From NCBI GenBank assembly GCA_036513075.1, contig DATBZS010000047.1, forward strand, positions 1-18,986: 18,986 nucleotides of DNA, written 5' to 3'. The DNA is from Bog-756 sp036513075. Its GTDB lineage: Bacteria > Actinomycetota > Acidimicrobiia > Acidimicrobiales > RAAP-2. Numbering within the stretch: position 1 is the first letter of the stretch; each line of letters starts with the position of its first letter. Both the position numbers and the translations under genes were made by a program. This document shows, one piece after another, positions 1-6,846 of the stretch. The notes under the pieces were generated by a model. That model searched no databases and was not told the DNA's origin. It was given only the letters and a program-made list of their open reading frames with translations.

Positions 1-498
1 TGCCGCGGACGCCCGGGTGGCGTCGACCAGGGCGCGCTCCACCTCGGCGCCGGTCGCCGCCCCGCCGGCATGGACGACCCTCGCCGTCGAGTGGCCGCCC
101 TCGCGGGCGAGCGCCAGAGCCCCGCCCGGCTGCCGGTCGAACACGGCGCCCATGGCGATGAGTTCATTGACCCGGGTCGGGCCTTCGTCGACGAGGACCC
201 GCACCGCTTCGGCATCGCACAACCCGGCGCCCGCGGCCAGAGTGTCGGCCAGGTGGAGGTCGGTGGAGTCCTCGTCGCCCCCCAGCACGGCGGCGACCCC
301 TCCCTGGGCCCAACGGGTGGTCGACTGCGAAAGCTCGGCCTTGGTGAGCACCCCGACCCGGAGGCCGTCGCCCACGTCGGCACGCCCGCCGGTGGGGCTA
401 AGTGGCGCGGCCAGCCGGACGGCGGCCGACAGCCCGGCCACCCCGCTACCCAGCACCAGTACGTCGAGGGTCCTCTCGGACGGCCCGACGCTGCTCAC
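1..498 (-). CDS. nadB: L-aspartate oxidase, N-terminal part (runs off the window)
   Basis: NadB is a flavoprotein that oxidises L-aspartate to iminoaspartate, the first step of de novo NAD synthesis, with NadA acting next. The visible 166 residues begin at a GTG (498-496) that overlaps the panC stop in a GTGA junction. A dinucleotide-binding GSGVAGL lies at residues 17-23. The flavoprotein signature STTRWAQGG is at about 59-67, DTLAAGAGLCD at about 85-95, and REGGHS followed by HAGGAATG at about 132-150. All are positioned as in the NadB and succinate dehydrogenase flavoprotein family. NadB is favoured over SdhA/FrdA by the AGAGLCD and REGGHS wording. The C-terminal two thirds lie beyond position 1. 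In M. tuberculosis panD follows panC, so finding nadB here is a local difference. Both enzymes use aspartate. Confidence 0.93.
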   Translation of the reverse strand, partial: MSSVGPSERTLDVLVLGSGVAGLSAAVRLAAPLSPTGGRADVGDGLRVGVLTKAELSQSTTRWAQGGVAAVLGGDEDSTDLHLADTLAAGAGLCDAEAVRVLVDEGPTRVNELIAMGAVFDRQPGGALALAREGGHSTARVVHAGGAATGAEVERALVDATRASAA

Positions 499-1424
499 CC
501 GGCGGCCCGGGAAACTCGTGGGTCGAGGTTGTCGATGAGTCGGACCGGGCCGATCTGGACAGCGATCAGCAACCGGAGGGGTCGGCCGGTCCCCGTGGCC
601 CCAGTGGCCTTGTCACCGGCCGGCTCGAGATCAGCCGGCTCGAGATCGTGGGCGTCGACCAGCACGGCGTAGTCGAGGACGGCCAGGGGCTCGGCGACGA
701 CTACCGCGGTCATGGCCGATTCGACGGCCGACCGGTCACCGCCGGCACCGAAGGCCTCGGCCCCGGCCGACAGGGCTCGGGACAGGCAGACTGCCGCGGC
801 CCGCTCCTCGGGGGACAGCCGGACATTGCGACTGGATATGGCAAGACCGTCGGCCTCGCGCACGATCGGGCAGCCCACCACCTCGACAGGAAGCGACAGG
901 TCACGGACCATCAGTCGGACGATGGCCAGCTGCTGGAAGTCCTTCTCGCCGAAGTAGGTGCGGCAGCGTCCGGCCGTCGAGAGCAGCTTGGCGACCACCG
1001 TCGCCACCCCGTCGAAGTGTCCCGGCCGGGACAGTCCCTCCCATCGGTCGCCCAGCGACCGCACCGTCACCGTGGTGGCGGCGGACTCCGGCCAGTCGGG
1101 GTACATCTCGGTCACCGACGGGGCGAACACCAGGTCGCAACCGGCGCGGCGGGCCACCTCCAGGTCGGACTCGAGCGTCCTCGGGTAGTTGGCCAGGTCG
1201 CCCGGCTCGGCGAATTGGGTGGGGTTCACGAAGATCGAGACGACCACCACGTCGCACTCGGCCGCAGCCCGGGCGATCAACGAAGCGTGCCCTTCATGTA
1301 AGGCGCCCATGGTGAGCACCACACCCACGCTCGCTCCCGCCCGGCGCTCGGCGTCGAGGCGCGCCGAGAGTTCGGTGGCGGTCCCGGTCACATACACACC
1401 GGGGGCGGTGGTGGTGGAGGTCAC
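495..1424 (-). CDS. panC: pantothenate synthetase (pantoate--beta-alanine ligase)
   Basis: PanC condenses pantoate and beta-alanine to pantothenate in the cytosol, using ATP through a pantoyl-adenylate intermediate. The product is 309 residues, close to the family's usual 280-310. Visible motifs are TMGALHEGHASL at 38-49, with the HIGH-like His43 and His46 that contact ATP; FVNPTQF at 65-71; RPGHFDGVATVVAKL at about 133-147, the pantoate and beta-alanine site; YFGEKDFQQL at 157-166; and the KMSKS-equivalent SSRN at 197-200. The start is a GTG overlapping the stop of the upstream DUF2520 gene by four bases. Internal GTG codons at residues 10 and 12 are less likely starts. The same four-base arrangement links its own stop to nadB, so translation of all three is probably coupled. 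Confidence 0.97.
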   Translation of the reverse strand: MTSTTTAPGVYVTGTATELSARLDAERRAGASVGVVLTMGALHEGHASLIARAAAECDVVVVSIFVNPTQFAEPGDLANYPRTLESDLEVARRAGCDLVFAPSVTEMYPDWPESAATTVTVRSLGDRWEGLSRPGHFDGVATVVAKLLSTAGRCRTYFGEKDFQQLAIVRLMVRDLSLPVEVVGCPIVREADGLAISSRNVRLSPEERAAAVCLSRALSAGAEAFGAGGDRSAVESAMTAVVVAEPLAVLDYAVLVDAHDLEPADLEPAGDKATGATGTGRPLRLLIAVQIGPVRLIDNLDPRVSRAAG

Positions 1425-2239
1425 GCCACCTGCTCGGCGGCGGCCGGTACGACCACGCCGAAGGACAACTGGTCGGCCAGCTCGTCCGACGTGAGGTCGA
1501 GTTCGGCCGCGGTGTCCATGGAGAGCCGGCGGGCGAGCGCCACCATGGCGTCGTAGCCGGCCAACTCGGTGCGGTGGGCCGGCATCCCGGCGATCACGGC
1601 TCGGTGTCGCTCCACCGTCTCCCAGTCGCCCCGGGCGGCCGGGCCGGTGAGGGCGGCGCCGGGCCCGAGGGCCAGGGCATCCTCGCTGGCAGCCCTCATC
1701 AGTCCGGCGAAGGCGTCCAGCGGCAGGCCGGCGGTGGCCGCCACCCGCTCGACCTGGCCAATCAGAGCCACCAGATGGTTGGCGGCGATGACCGCGGCGG
1801 CGTGGTAGGCGGCGCGGTCGGCGTCGTCGACCTCGACCACGTTGCCGCCCAACGCCTCGGCCACCGACCGGGTGACCGGGTCGCCGGCCACGGCGAGGGT
1901 GATGCCCGAGCGCAGCCGCTCGGCACCGATGGCCGGCGTCGGCAACGGGACCAACGGGTGCAGTGATCCCCGACGGGCGTGGCCGTCCAGGACGTCCAGT
2001 CCGAGCGACCCCGACAGGTGGACCACGACCGTGGTGGGCACCGGGCGGACCTGGGCGGCCACCTCGGCCACGACGTCGTCGGGGGTGGCGATGAACAGGA
2101 TGTCGACGCCGTGGGCAGCGTCGACCGGCGAGTGGTCACGCCCCCAGGCGCCTGACGATCGGTAGCCCCCGACAGCCTCGAGCGCTGCCATCAACGACCG
2201 GCCCGCACGGCCCGGTCCAAGTACACGGAATGTGGTCAC
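1421..2239 (-). CDS. Rossmann-fold DUF2520 protein, candidate ketopantoate reductase
   Basis: This 272-residue protein has an N-terminal NAD(P)-binding Rossmann fold followed by a helical C-terminal DUF2520-type domain. The nucleotide loop is LGPGRAGRSL at about 7-16, with FIATPDD at about 49-55 and VVHLSGSLG at about 71-79. The LHPLVPLP segment near residue 93 and AAYHAAAVIAANHLVALI near 143-160 are characteristic of the family. Overall it resembles ketopantoate and 6-phosphogluconate-like dehydrogenases. The family commonly sits next to panC in actinobacteria, and related proteins elsewhere have been described as the alternative ketopantoate reductase PanG. Together with the GTGA overlap with panC, this suggests it supplies pantoate, but that is inference. 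The start is a GTG preceded by GAAAGGGG four bases upstream. A 67-bp gap separates it from folK. Confidence 0.85.
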   Translation of the reverse strand: MTTFRVLGPGRAGRSLMAALEAVGGYRSSGAWGRDHSPVDAAHGVDILFIATPDDVVAEVAAQVRPVPTTVVVHLSGSLGLDVLDGHARRGSLHPLVPLPTPAIGAERLRSGITLAVAGDPVTRSVAEALGGNVVEVDDADRAAYHAAAVIAANHLVALIGQVERVAATAGLPLDAFAGLMRAASEDALALGPGAALTGPAARGDWETVERHRAVIAGMPAHRTELAGYDAMVALARRLSMDTAAELDLTSDELADQLSFGVVVPAAAEQVA

Positions 2240-2306
2240 GAGACCCCTTTCGACGTTCCGGCCCCCGGAGGGTGCCGTTCGCTACAGGAAATCCACGAAC
2301 TGCTGG

Positions 2307-2807
2307 TCAGACACTACCCACTACACGCACATCGCCGCCAGCGCGGGCCACGTCGTCGTCGCCCACCAGATCCGGGGCAAGCTCGGCCAGGGGGGCCAAC
2401 ACGAACCGCCGCTCCCGCCACCGAGGGTGGGGCAGGGTGAGATCGGGGTCGTCGAGCGTGATGCCGTCGATCCAGATCACGTCGGCGTCGAGGCTGCGTG
2501 GGCCCCACCGCACCGTTCGCACCCGCCCTGCCGCCGCCTCCAGGCGGTGGCACTGCTCGAGGACGCGGTAGGGGTCGACGTCGAGCGGCACCGCCAGTTC
2601 GACCACCAGGTTCAGGAACGCCCCCTGGTCCTCGGGGCCCCCTACCGGGTCGGTCTCGTACACCTGGGACACCGCGGTGACCATCGGAGTGCTGCCGGCC
2701 CGGAGTTGGTCGACGGCTCGGCGGAGGTGGGAGGTCCGGTCCCCCAGATTGGACCCGAGCGAGAGGAACGCCCGCCGGGTGGGAGCTTCCGCCGACGGGA
2801 AGGTCAC
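2307..2807 (-). CDS. folK: 2-amino-4-hydroxy-6-hydroxymethyldihydropteridine pyrophosphokinase (HPPK)
   Basis: FolK transfers pyrophosphate from ATP to 6-hydroxymethyl-7,8-dihydropterin, producing the substrate that FolP couples to p-aminobenzoate. The protein is 166 residues, the normal single-domain size. Family landmarks are LSLGSNLGDR at 15-24, YETDPVGGPEDQGAFLNLV at about 50-68, RWGPRSLDADVIW near 100-112 with the metal-binding Asp pair, and LPHPRWRERRFVLAPL near 124-139. The GTG start overlaps the folB stop by four bases, so FolB and FolK, which act consecutively, are translationally linked. It is not fused to FolB or FolP as it is in some other organisms. Confidence 0.96.
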   Translation of the reverse strand: MTFPSAEAPTRRAFLSLGSNLGDRTSHLRRAVDQLRAGSTPMVTAVSQVYETDPVGGPEDQGAFLNLVVELAVPLDVDPYRVLEQCHRLEAAAGRVRTVRWGPRSLDADVIWIDGITLDDPDLTLPHPRWRERRFVLAPLAELAPDLVGDDDVARAGGDVRVVGSV

Positions 2808-3181
2808 CTGGTGCGGACGACCCGCACGCCCACTGTGTCGATGTCCACGGCCAGAGGCGGCCGCAGCTTGCGGAGCACCACCGTGACCCCGGTGATGCGG
2901 CGGTCGACGTCGAGGACGGCGTCGGCCACCCGCCAGGCCAGCGCTTCGAGGAGCGCGAACGAGCGAGGGCCGGAGACGGTGGCGGCCACCGTGTCGGCGA
3001 CCGCGCCGTAGTCCACCGTGTCGGCCAGGGAGTCGGACACGCCGGCCGGCCGCAGGTCGACGGCCAGGTCGAGGTCGATCTCGAAGGGCTGGGCCCGCGC
3101 CTGCTCCTCCACCAGGACCCCGTGGGTTCCGACGACCCGCAGGCCGCGGAGCTCGATCCGGTCGCCCGCGGCCCCCGCCAT
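2804..3181 (-). CDS. folB: dihydroneopterin aldolase
   Basis: FolB cleaves 7,8-dihydroneopterin to 6-hydroxymethyl-7,8-dihydropterin and glycolaldehyde. The 125-residue protein shows GTHGVLVEEQARAQPFEIDLDL from residue 18, DTVDYGAV around Tyr58, FALLEALA containing Glu79, and VVLRKLRPP containing Lys105. The tyrosine and lysine correspond to the catalytic residues known from Staphylococcus aureus DHNA. Its ATG is the last of three ATGs spaced exactly 20 bp apart by a tandem repeat, each following a TGA in a TGATG overlap. There is no strong canonical ribosome site directly ahead, so folB may depend on ribosomes arriving from upstream. Confidence 0.95.
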   Translation of the reverse strand: MAGAAGDRIELRGLRVVGTHGVLVEEQARAQPFEIDLDLAVDLRPAGVSDSLADTVDYGAVADTVAATVSGPRSFALLEALAWRVADAVLDVDRRITGVTVVLRKLRPPLAVDIDTVGVRVVRTR

Positions 3182-3230
3182 CAGGGTGTAGCCCCCGCCA
3201 TCAGGCCGTTGCCTCCGGCATCAGGCGGAC
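3171..3230 (-). repeat. three 20-bp tandem repeats over the folB start region
   Basis: Units at 3171-3190, 3191-3210 and 3211-3230 share a 15-base core. Two copies of the core are identical, and the third differs at two positions. On the minus strand each unit contains TGATG. The first TGA ends the phosphatase-like gene and the last ATG starts folB. In between are two closed six-codon frames, MPEATA (3221-3201) and MAGATP (3201-3181), each joined to the next by a one-base stop/start overlap. MAGATP resembles the folB start MAGAAG, so the array looks like a duplicated folB start. The repeat is seen directly. A role in translational coupling is inference. Confidence 0.85.
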
Positions 3231-3760
3231 TGGGAGGTGCCGGCACCAGGCGGCGCGGCGACCGGCGTCAGCTGGCCGGCGACAGACACCAGCTCGCGGC
3301 CCGACGGACCCATGGGGTGGCCAGTCAGGTGCTCGACCACGGTCACGGCCTGCGGCCCGCTCGGCAGTCGAGACGACCACAGCAGGTAGCCGGCGATGAC
3401 CCCGGACACCCGATCGCCCAATTCCTCCTGGTGGACCAGGATCCGCTCCCCCGCCCCTAGGCGCCCGTGCACGTCCCGGTAGACATCGCCGAGGATGCTC
3501 CGGACGTCACCGGATGCCGGCAGCGGGTAGTGCACGCTGGCCAGCGACTTCTCCTCGTAGGCCTGCAGGTTGTGCGACGACGGGAGCAGCGACACCACCC
3601 GGTTGAATCCCTGGACCTGGAGCCAGATGATCTCCTCCTGGCGTCGCACCTTGCGGTGGTTGGGGGCGAAGCCGCCAGGCCGTTCGCTGATGGCCAGACG
3701 ATCCTTGATCACCCAGGTGAAGTTCCTCGGCGGGATGCCCGCTGCCCACTTGCCCTTCAC
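3221..3760 (-). CDS. dual-specificity-phosphatase-like protein lacking the catalytic cysteine
   Basis: This 179-residue cytosolic protein has the layout of small DUSP23-like phosphatases. RNFTWVIKDRLAISERPGG at 12-30 matches the family's NFxWVxxxxLAxxxxP opening. IIWLQVQGFNRVVSLLP at about 44-60 and SVHYPLP at about 75-81 follow. A P-loop-like stretch ILVHQEELGDRVSG lies at 107-120, then an alpha segment with YLLW. The family signature is HC(X)5R(S/T). Here it reads H110-Q111-(X)5-R117, encoded CAC CAG ... CGG, so the nucleophilic Cys is Gln. The usual general-acid Asp after the PxxP-like turn also appears to be Ala82. Catalysis by the normal mechanism is therefore unlikely, and a binding or regulatory role is possible. 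The GTG start has a strong GGAGGT six bases upstream and overlaps the folP stop (GTGA). Confidence 0.75.
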   Translation of the reverse strand: MKGKWAAGIPPRNFTWVIKDRLAISERPGGFAPNHRKVRRQEEIIWLQVQGFNRVVSLLPSSHNLQAYEEKSLASVHYPLPASGDVRSILGDVYRDVHGRLGAGERILVHQEELGDRVSGVIAGYLLWSSRLPSGPQAVTVVEHLTGHPMGPSGRELVSVAGQLTPVAAPPGAGTSQSA

Positions 3761-4605
3761 GATCCGACCTCCGTATCCAGCATCGCTCCGGTGACTCCGG
3801 GGCCGTCCGACGGGCGACCGACCAGGAGCGCGGCCTGCACGGTGGCCGCCACGTCGTGCACCCGGACCATACCCGCACCCTGCTGGAGGGCCCACGTCGC
3901 CGTGGCCAGCGATCCGGGCAGCCGGTCGTTCACCGGTGCCGGGACGCCGTCGGGTCCGGCGGCCAGCCTGCCGAGGAATGCCTTGCGGCTGGTGCCGACC
4001 ACGACCGGGTGGCCGGTCGCCACCAATGCGTCGAGACCGGCCAGCAGCTCGAGGTTGTGGTCGACCGTCTTCCCGAATCCGATGCCGGGGTCGATCCAGA
4101 CCTCCTCCACCCCGGCCGCTGCGGCCCGGGCGGCCCGCTCGGCCAGCAGCTCCCGCACCTCCGCCACGACATCGTCGTAGTGCGGATCGTCCTGCATGGT
4201 GGCGGGCATGCCCGCCCGGTGCATGGCCACCCAGCCCACACCGCGCCGGGCAGCTACGGGCCACAGCGATGCCGACACGTCGTTGATCAGCGTGGCGCCG
4301 GCGGCCACGGCCGCCTCGGCCACGGCCTCCTTGGTGGTGTCGATCGACACCCGGACCCGGGGGCTGAGGGCCTCGATCACGGGAACCACCCGACGGAGCT
4401 CTTCGCCGACCGGCACGACGACTGCACCCGGACGGGTGGACTCGCCGCCCACGTCGACGATGTCGGCGCCCTCGGCGATCATCTCGAGGCCCCGGGCGAT
4501 GGCCTGCTCGGTCTCGAACCAGCTGCCACCGTCGGAGAAGGAGTCCGGAGTGACGTTGAGGATCCCCATGACCAGGGCACGCTCCTCTGTGGTGGCATCC
4601 GGCAT
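3757..4605 (-). CDS. folP: dihydropteroate synthase
   Basis: FolP joins 6-hydroxymethyl-7,8-dihydropterin pyrophosphate to p-aminobenzoate to give dihydropteroate, and it is the sulfonamide target. With the ATG at 4605-4603 the protein is 282 residues, the usual length. Landmarks are NVTPDSFSDGG at 17-27, DVGGESTRPG at 51-60, SIDT at 88-91, NDVS at 108-111, DPGIGFGKT at 172-180, GTSRKAF at 204-210 and RVHDV at 248-252. Together these cover the pterin pocket and the phosphate-binding Ser-Arg-Lys. The frame stays open upstream into folE, but that extension is rejected because it would overlap folE and the family motifs begin at residue 13. The gene lies 55 bp after folE and overlaps the phosphatase-like gene by four bases. 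Confidence 0.96.
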   Translation of the reverse strand: MPDATTEERALVMGILNVTPDSFSDGGSWFETEQAIARGLEMIAEGADIVDVGGESTRPGAVVVPVGEELRRVVPVIEALSPRVRVSIDTTKEAVAEAAVAAGATLINDVSASLWPVAARRGVGWVAMHRAGMPATMQDDPHYDDVVAEVRELLAERAARAAAAGVEEVWIDPGIGFGKTVDHNLELLAGLDALVATGHPVVVGTSRKAFLGRLAAGPDGVPAPVNDRLPGSLATATWALQQGAGMVRVHDVAATVQAALLVGRPSDGPGVTGAMLDTEVGS

Positions 4606-4660
4606 CGCCCACCAGCGTAAACCAGGGGGGCGGGGGGCGCGACCGGCCCAACAGGGCCCG

Positions 4661-5230
4661 TCAGCGGCCCTGGACGAACTGCATGGCCTCGAAGCGGGTC
4701 GAGGTGTCGGTACGGAACAAGCCCCGCACGGCCGAGGTGACGGTCGAGGTGCCCGACTTCTTGACCCCACGCATCGACATGCACAGGTGTTCGGCCTCGA
4801 CCACCACCAGGACCCCTTTGGGATCAAGGGCCACCTCGATGGCGTCGGCAATCTGGGACGTCATCCGCTCCTGGACCTGGAGCCGCTTGGCGAAGCCGTC
4901 AACCAGCCGGGCGAGCTTGGACAGGCCGGTGATCCGCCCGTCCGACCCCGGAATGTAGGCCACGTGGGCCCGGCCCATGAACGGGATCATGTGGTGCTCG
5001 CACAGAGAGGCGAAGGGGATGTCGCGCACCATGACCATCTCGTCGTGCTCGGCGGCGAAGGTGACCTCCAGGTGGTCGGCGGGGTTCTCCCCGAATCCGG
5101 CGAACAGCTCCTCGTACATGCGGGCCACCCGACCCGGCGTCTTGACGAGCCCATCGCGGTACGGGTCCTCACCCAGGGCCGCGAGGATCTCGATGACCGC
5201 GGCCTCGATCCGATCCGTGTCCACGCTCAT
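4661..5230 (-). CDS. folE: GTP cyclohydrolase I (FolE1 type)
   Basis: FolE converts GTP to 7,8-dihydroneopterin triphosphate and formate, the entry to folate synthesis, and acts as a homodecamer. The 189-residue product has the zinc-site sequence SLCEHHMIPF at 75-84 (Cys77, His79, His80) and EAEHLCMSMRGVKK at 145-158 with Cys150. GEDPYRDGLVKTPGRVARMY near 20-39 and IPGSDGRITGLSKLARLVD near 93-111 are also typical. These assign it to the classical zinc-dependent family rather than FolE2. The ATG is preceded by GAGAGGTGACC, a reasonable ribosome-binding site. A 105-bp gap separates it from hpt, so a separate promoter is possible, although I see no convincing hexamers there. Confidence 0.97.
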   Translation of the reverse strand: MSVDTDRIEAAVIEILAALGEDPYRDGLVKTPGRVARMYEELFAGFGENPADHLEVTFAAEHDEMVMVRDIPFASLCEHHMIPFMGRAHVAYIPGSDGRITGLSKLARLVDGFAKRLQVQERMTSQIADAIEVALDPKGVLVVVEAEHLCMSMRGVKKSGTSTVTSAVRGLFRTDTSTRFEAMQFVQGR

Positions 5231-5335
5231 GGTCCGGTCACCTCTCCACTCGTCGGTCGATCCTCGGCCGGGGTTTGGGCACCCGTTCTACCTGGTCGGG
5301 CCGGGAGACGGTGCCATCGGAGCCGGGGCCGCGGT

Positions 5336-5917
5336 TCAGACCTTCGGACCGTCGTAGATGTGGATGGCCGCCAGATTCCGGTACCGCTCGGCCACGTCGA
5401 GCCCGTAACCGATCACGAAGTCGGCCGGGATGGTGAAACCGACGTAGCGGAGGTCCAGCGCGGTGCGCTGCTGACCCTCCTTGACCAGCAAGGCACAGAC
5501 CTCGAGGCTGGCCGGCTGGCGGGCCAGCAGGTAACGCTGGAGGTAGCTGAGGGTGAGGCCGCTGTCGACGATGTCCTCGACGACGAGCACATGACGGTCG
5601 AGCAGGTCGAGGTCGAGGTCCTTCACGATCCGGACCACCCCCGACGTCCGGGTGGCGCTGCCGTAGGAGGAGACAGCCATGAAGTCGAGCTCGCACGGAA
5701 GGGCGATGGCCCGGGAGAGGTCGCTCATGAACATGAAGGCGCCCTTCAGCACCCCGACCAGCAGTGGCGGCCGCCCCTGGTAGTCGGCGGTGATAGCCGC
5801 GCCCAGCTCGAGTATCCGTCCCTGCAGGTCGGCCTCCGACACGATGACCCGGCCCACCGCATCACCGTCCTCGAGGCGCGCGGCGTCATCCGGACGATCG
5901 ATGGCTGGGTCGCTCAC
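5336..5917 (-). CDS. hpt: hypoxanthine(-guanine) phosphoribosyltransferase
   Basis: Hpt salvages hypoxanthine and guanine by transfer of phosphoribose from PRPP, giving IMP and GMP. The product is 193 residues. VGVLKGAFMFMSDL near 54-67 and SSYGSATRTSGVVRIVKDL near 83-101 form the purine side and mobile loop. VLVVEDIVDSGLTLSYL at 110-126 is the PRPP-binding loop. VGFTIPADFVIGYGLDVAERYRNL near 159-182 is the usual C-terminal signature. The GTG start follows the tilS stop with one base between them and no clear Shine-Dalgarno, which suggests coupled translation. The same tilS-hpt order is found in mycobacteria. Confidence 0.96.
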   Translation of the reverse strand: MSDPAIDRPDDAARLEDGDAVGRVIVSEADLQGRILELGAAITADYQGRPPLLVGVLKGAFMFMSDLSRAIALPCELDFMAVSSYGSATRTSGVVRIVKDLDLDLLDRHVLVVEDIVDSGLTLSYLQRYLLARQPASLEVCALLVKEGQQRTALDLRYVGFTIPADFVIGYGLDVAERYRNLAAIHIYDGPKV

Positions 5918-5918
5918 G

Positions 5919-6842
5919 TCACGACTGTACCGGAGCGCCGGTACCCCCGATCGGCCCCTGGGACAGCCGACCCTGGCTGCGCGCGACCCGCACGCCGCCC
6001 GGTACCTCAGTGGCCCGGCACTGCAGCCGGGCGACCTCGAGGACCCGATCGACGGCGTCGGACGGCGGCGGGTAGGCCCCGTCGCCGGCCAGCCACCCCC
6101 GGACGGCCCGGCGAGCCTGGGCCGGCGGCGCGGCGGTCAAGGCGGCCGCGTCGGTCGGGTCGAGAAGGTCGGCGACCGAGTCGAGCAGGTCGGCGTCACC
6201 GGCCAGCAGGCGGGCCTGTCGGGCCAGCACCGGGACGACGTCCCGTCCGGCGATGTCCGCGCACAGCGGAAGGAGTTCGGCTCGGACCCGGTTGCGCAGG
6301 AAGCGCGGGTCCCGGTTGGTCGGGTCGTGCACCGGCTCGAGGCCGAGGTGGGCGCAGAGGCCGACCGTGTCGACGCGGCGCAGGTCCAGGAGCGGGTGGG
6401 TCGGGCCGGCCCGCATGCCTGCCAGCCCGTGGACCCCTGCGCCCCGCAACAGGTTGGCCAGCACCGTCTCGGCCTGGTCGTCAGCCGTGTGACCGGTGGC
6501 CGCGCCCTCCCCGAGCACCCGGTGGCGGGCCTCGCGGGAGCGGGCCTCGAGATTGGGGCCGTCGGCCACCACCACCCGTTCGGACCGGAAATCAGCACCG
6601 AACCGCGCAGCGGCCGCGGCCACCACGTCAGCCTCGCCGACCGACCCCGGGCGCAGCCCGTGGTCCACGTGCACGGCGGTCACCCGACACCTGGCCGCCG
6701 TGGCCAGGACGAGCAGCGCGAGCGAGTCGGGGCCACCTGACACCCCGCACACCAACGATTCGCCGGCGGGCGGGAACGTGCAGCGGGCGAGGAACCCGGT
6801 CACCATCGGGTCGGTGGGCGTCGAGCCCGCCCGGTCGGTCAT
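5919..6842 (-). CDS. tilS: tRNA(Ile)-lysidine synthetase
   Basis: TilS attaches lysine to C34 of the CAU-anticodon tRNA-Ile, changing its decoding from AUG to AUA. With the ATG at 6842 the protein is 307 residues. It carries the PP-loop SGGPDS at 35-40, VTAVHVDHGLRPGS at 54-67, EARSREARHRVL near 99-110, GHTADDQAETVLANLLRGAGVHGLAGM near 117-143, and HDPTNRDPRFLRNRVR near 172-187. It is much shorter than the roughly 430-residue E. coli enzyme. The catalytic N-domain and a helical section are present but no full C-terminal TilS domain, as is common in actinobacteria. It starts four bases after the metalloprotease stop with no obvious ribosome site. Confidence 0.94.
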   Translation of the reverse strand: MTDRAGSTPTDPMVTGFLARCTFPPAGESLVCGVSGGPDSLALLVLATAARCRVTAVHVDHGLRPGSVGEADVVAAAAARFGADFRSERVVVADGPNLEARSREARHRVLGEGAATGHTADDQAETVLANLLRGAGVHGLAGMRAGPTHPLLDLRRVDTVGLCAHLGLEPVHDPTNRDPRFLRNRVRAELLPLCADIAGRDVVPVLARQARLLAGDADLLDSVADLLDPTDAAALTAAPPAQARRAVRGWLAGDGAYPPPSDAVDRVLEVARLQCRATEVPGGVRVARSQGRLSQGPIGGTGAPVQS

Positions 6843-6846
6843 CGAC

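Noticed and set aside
4606..4851. N-terminal extension of folP
   Set aside because: It would overlap folE and has low-complexity composition. The ATG at 4605 gives the normal dihydropteroate synthase length.
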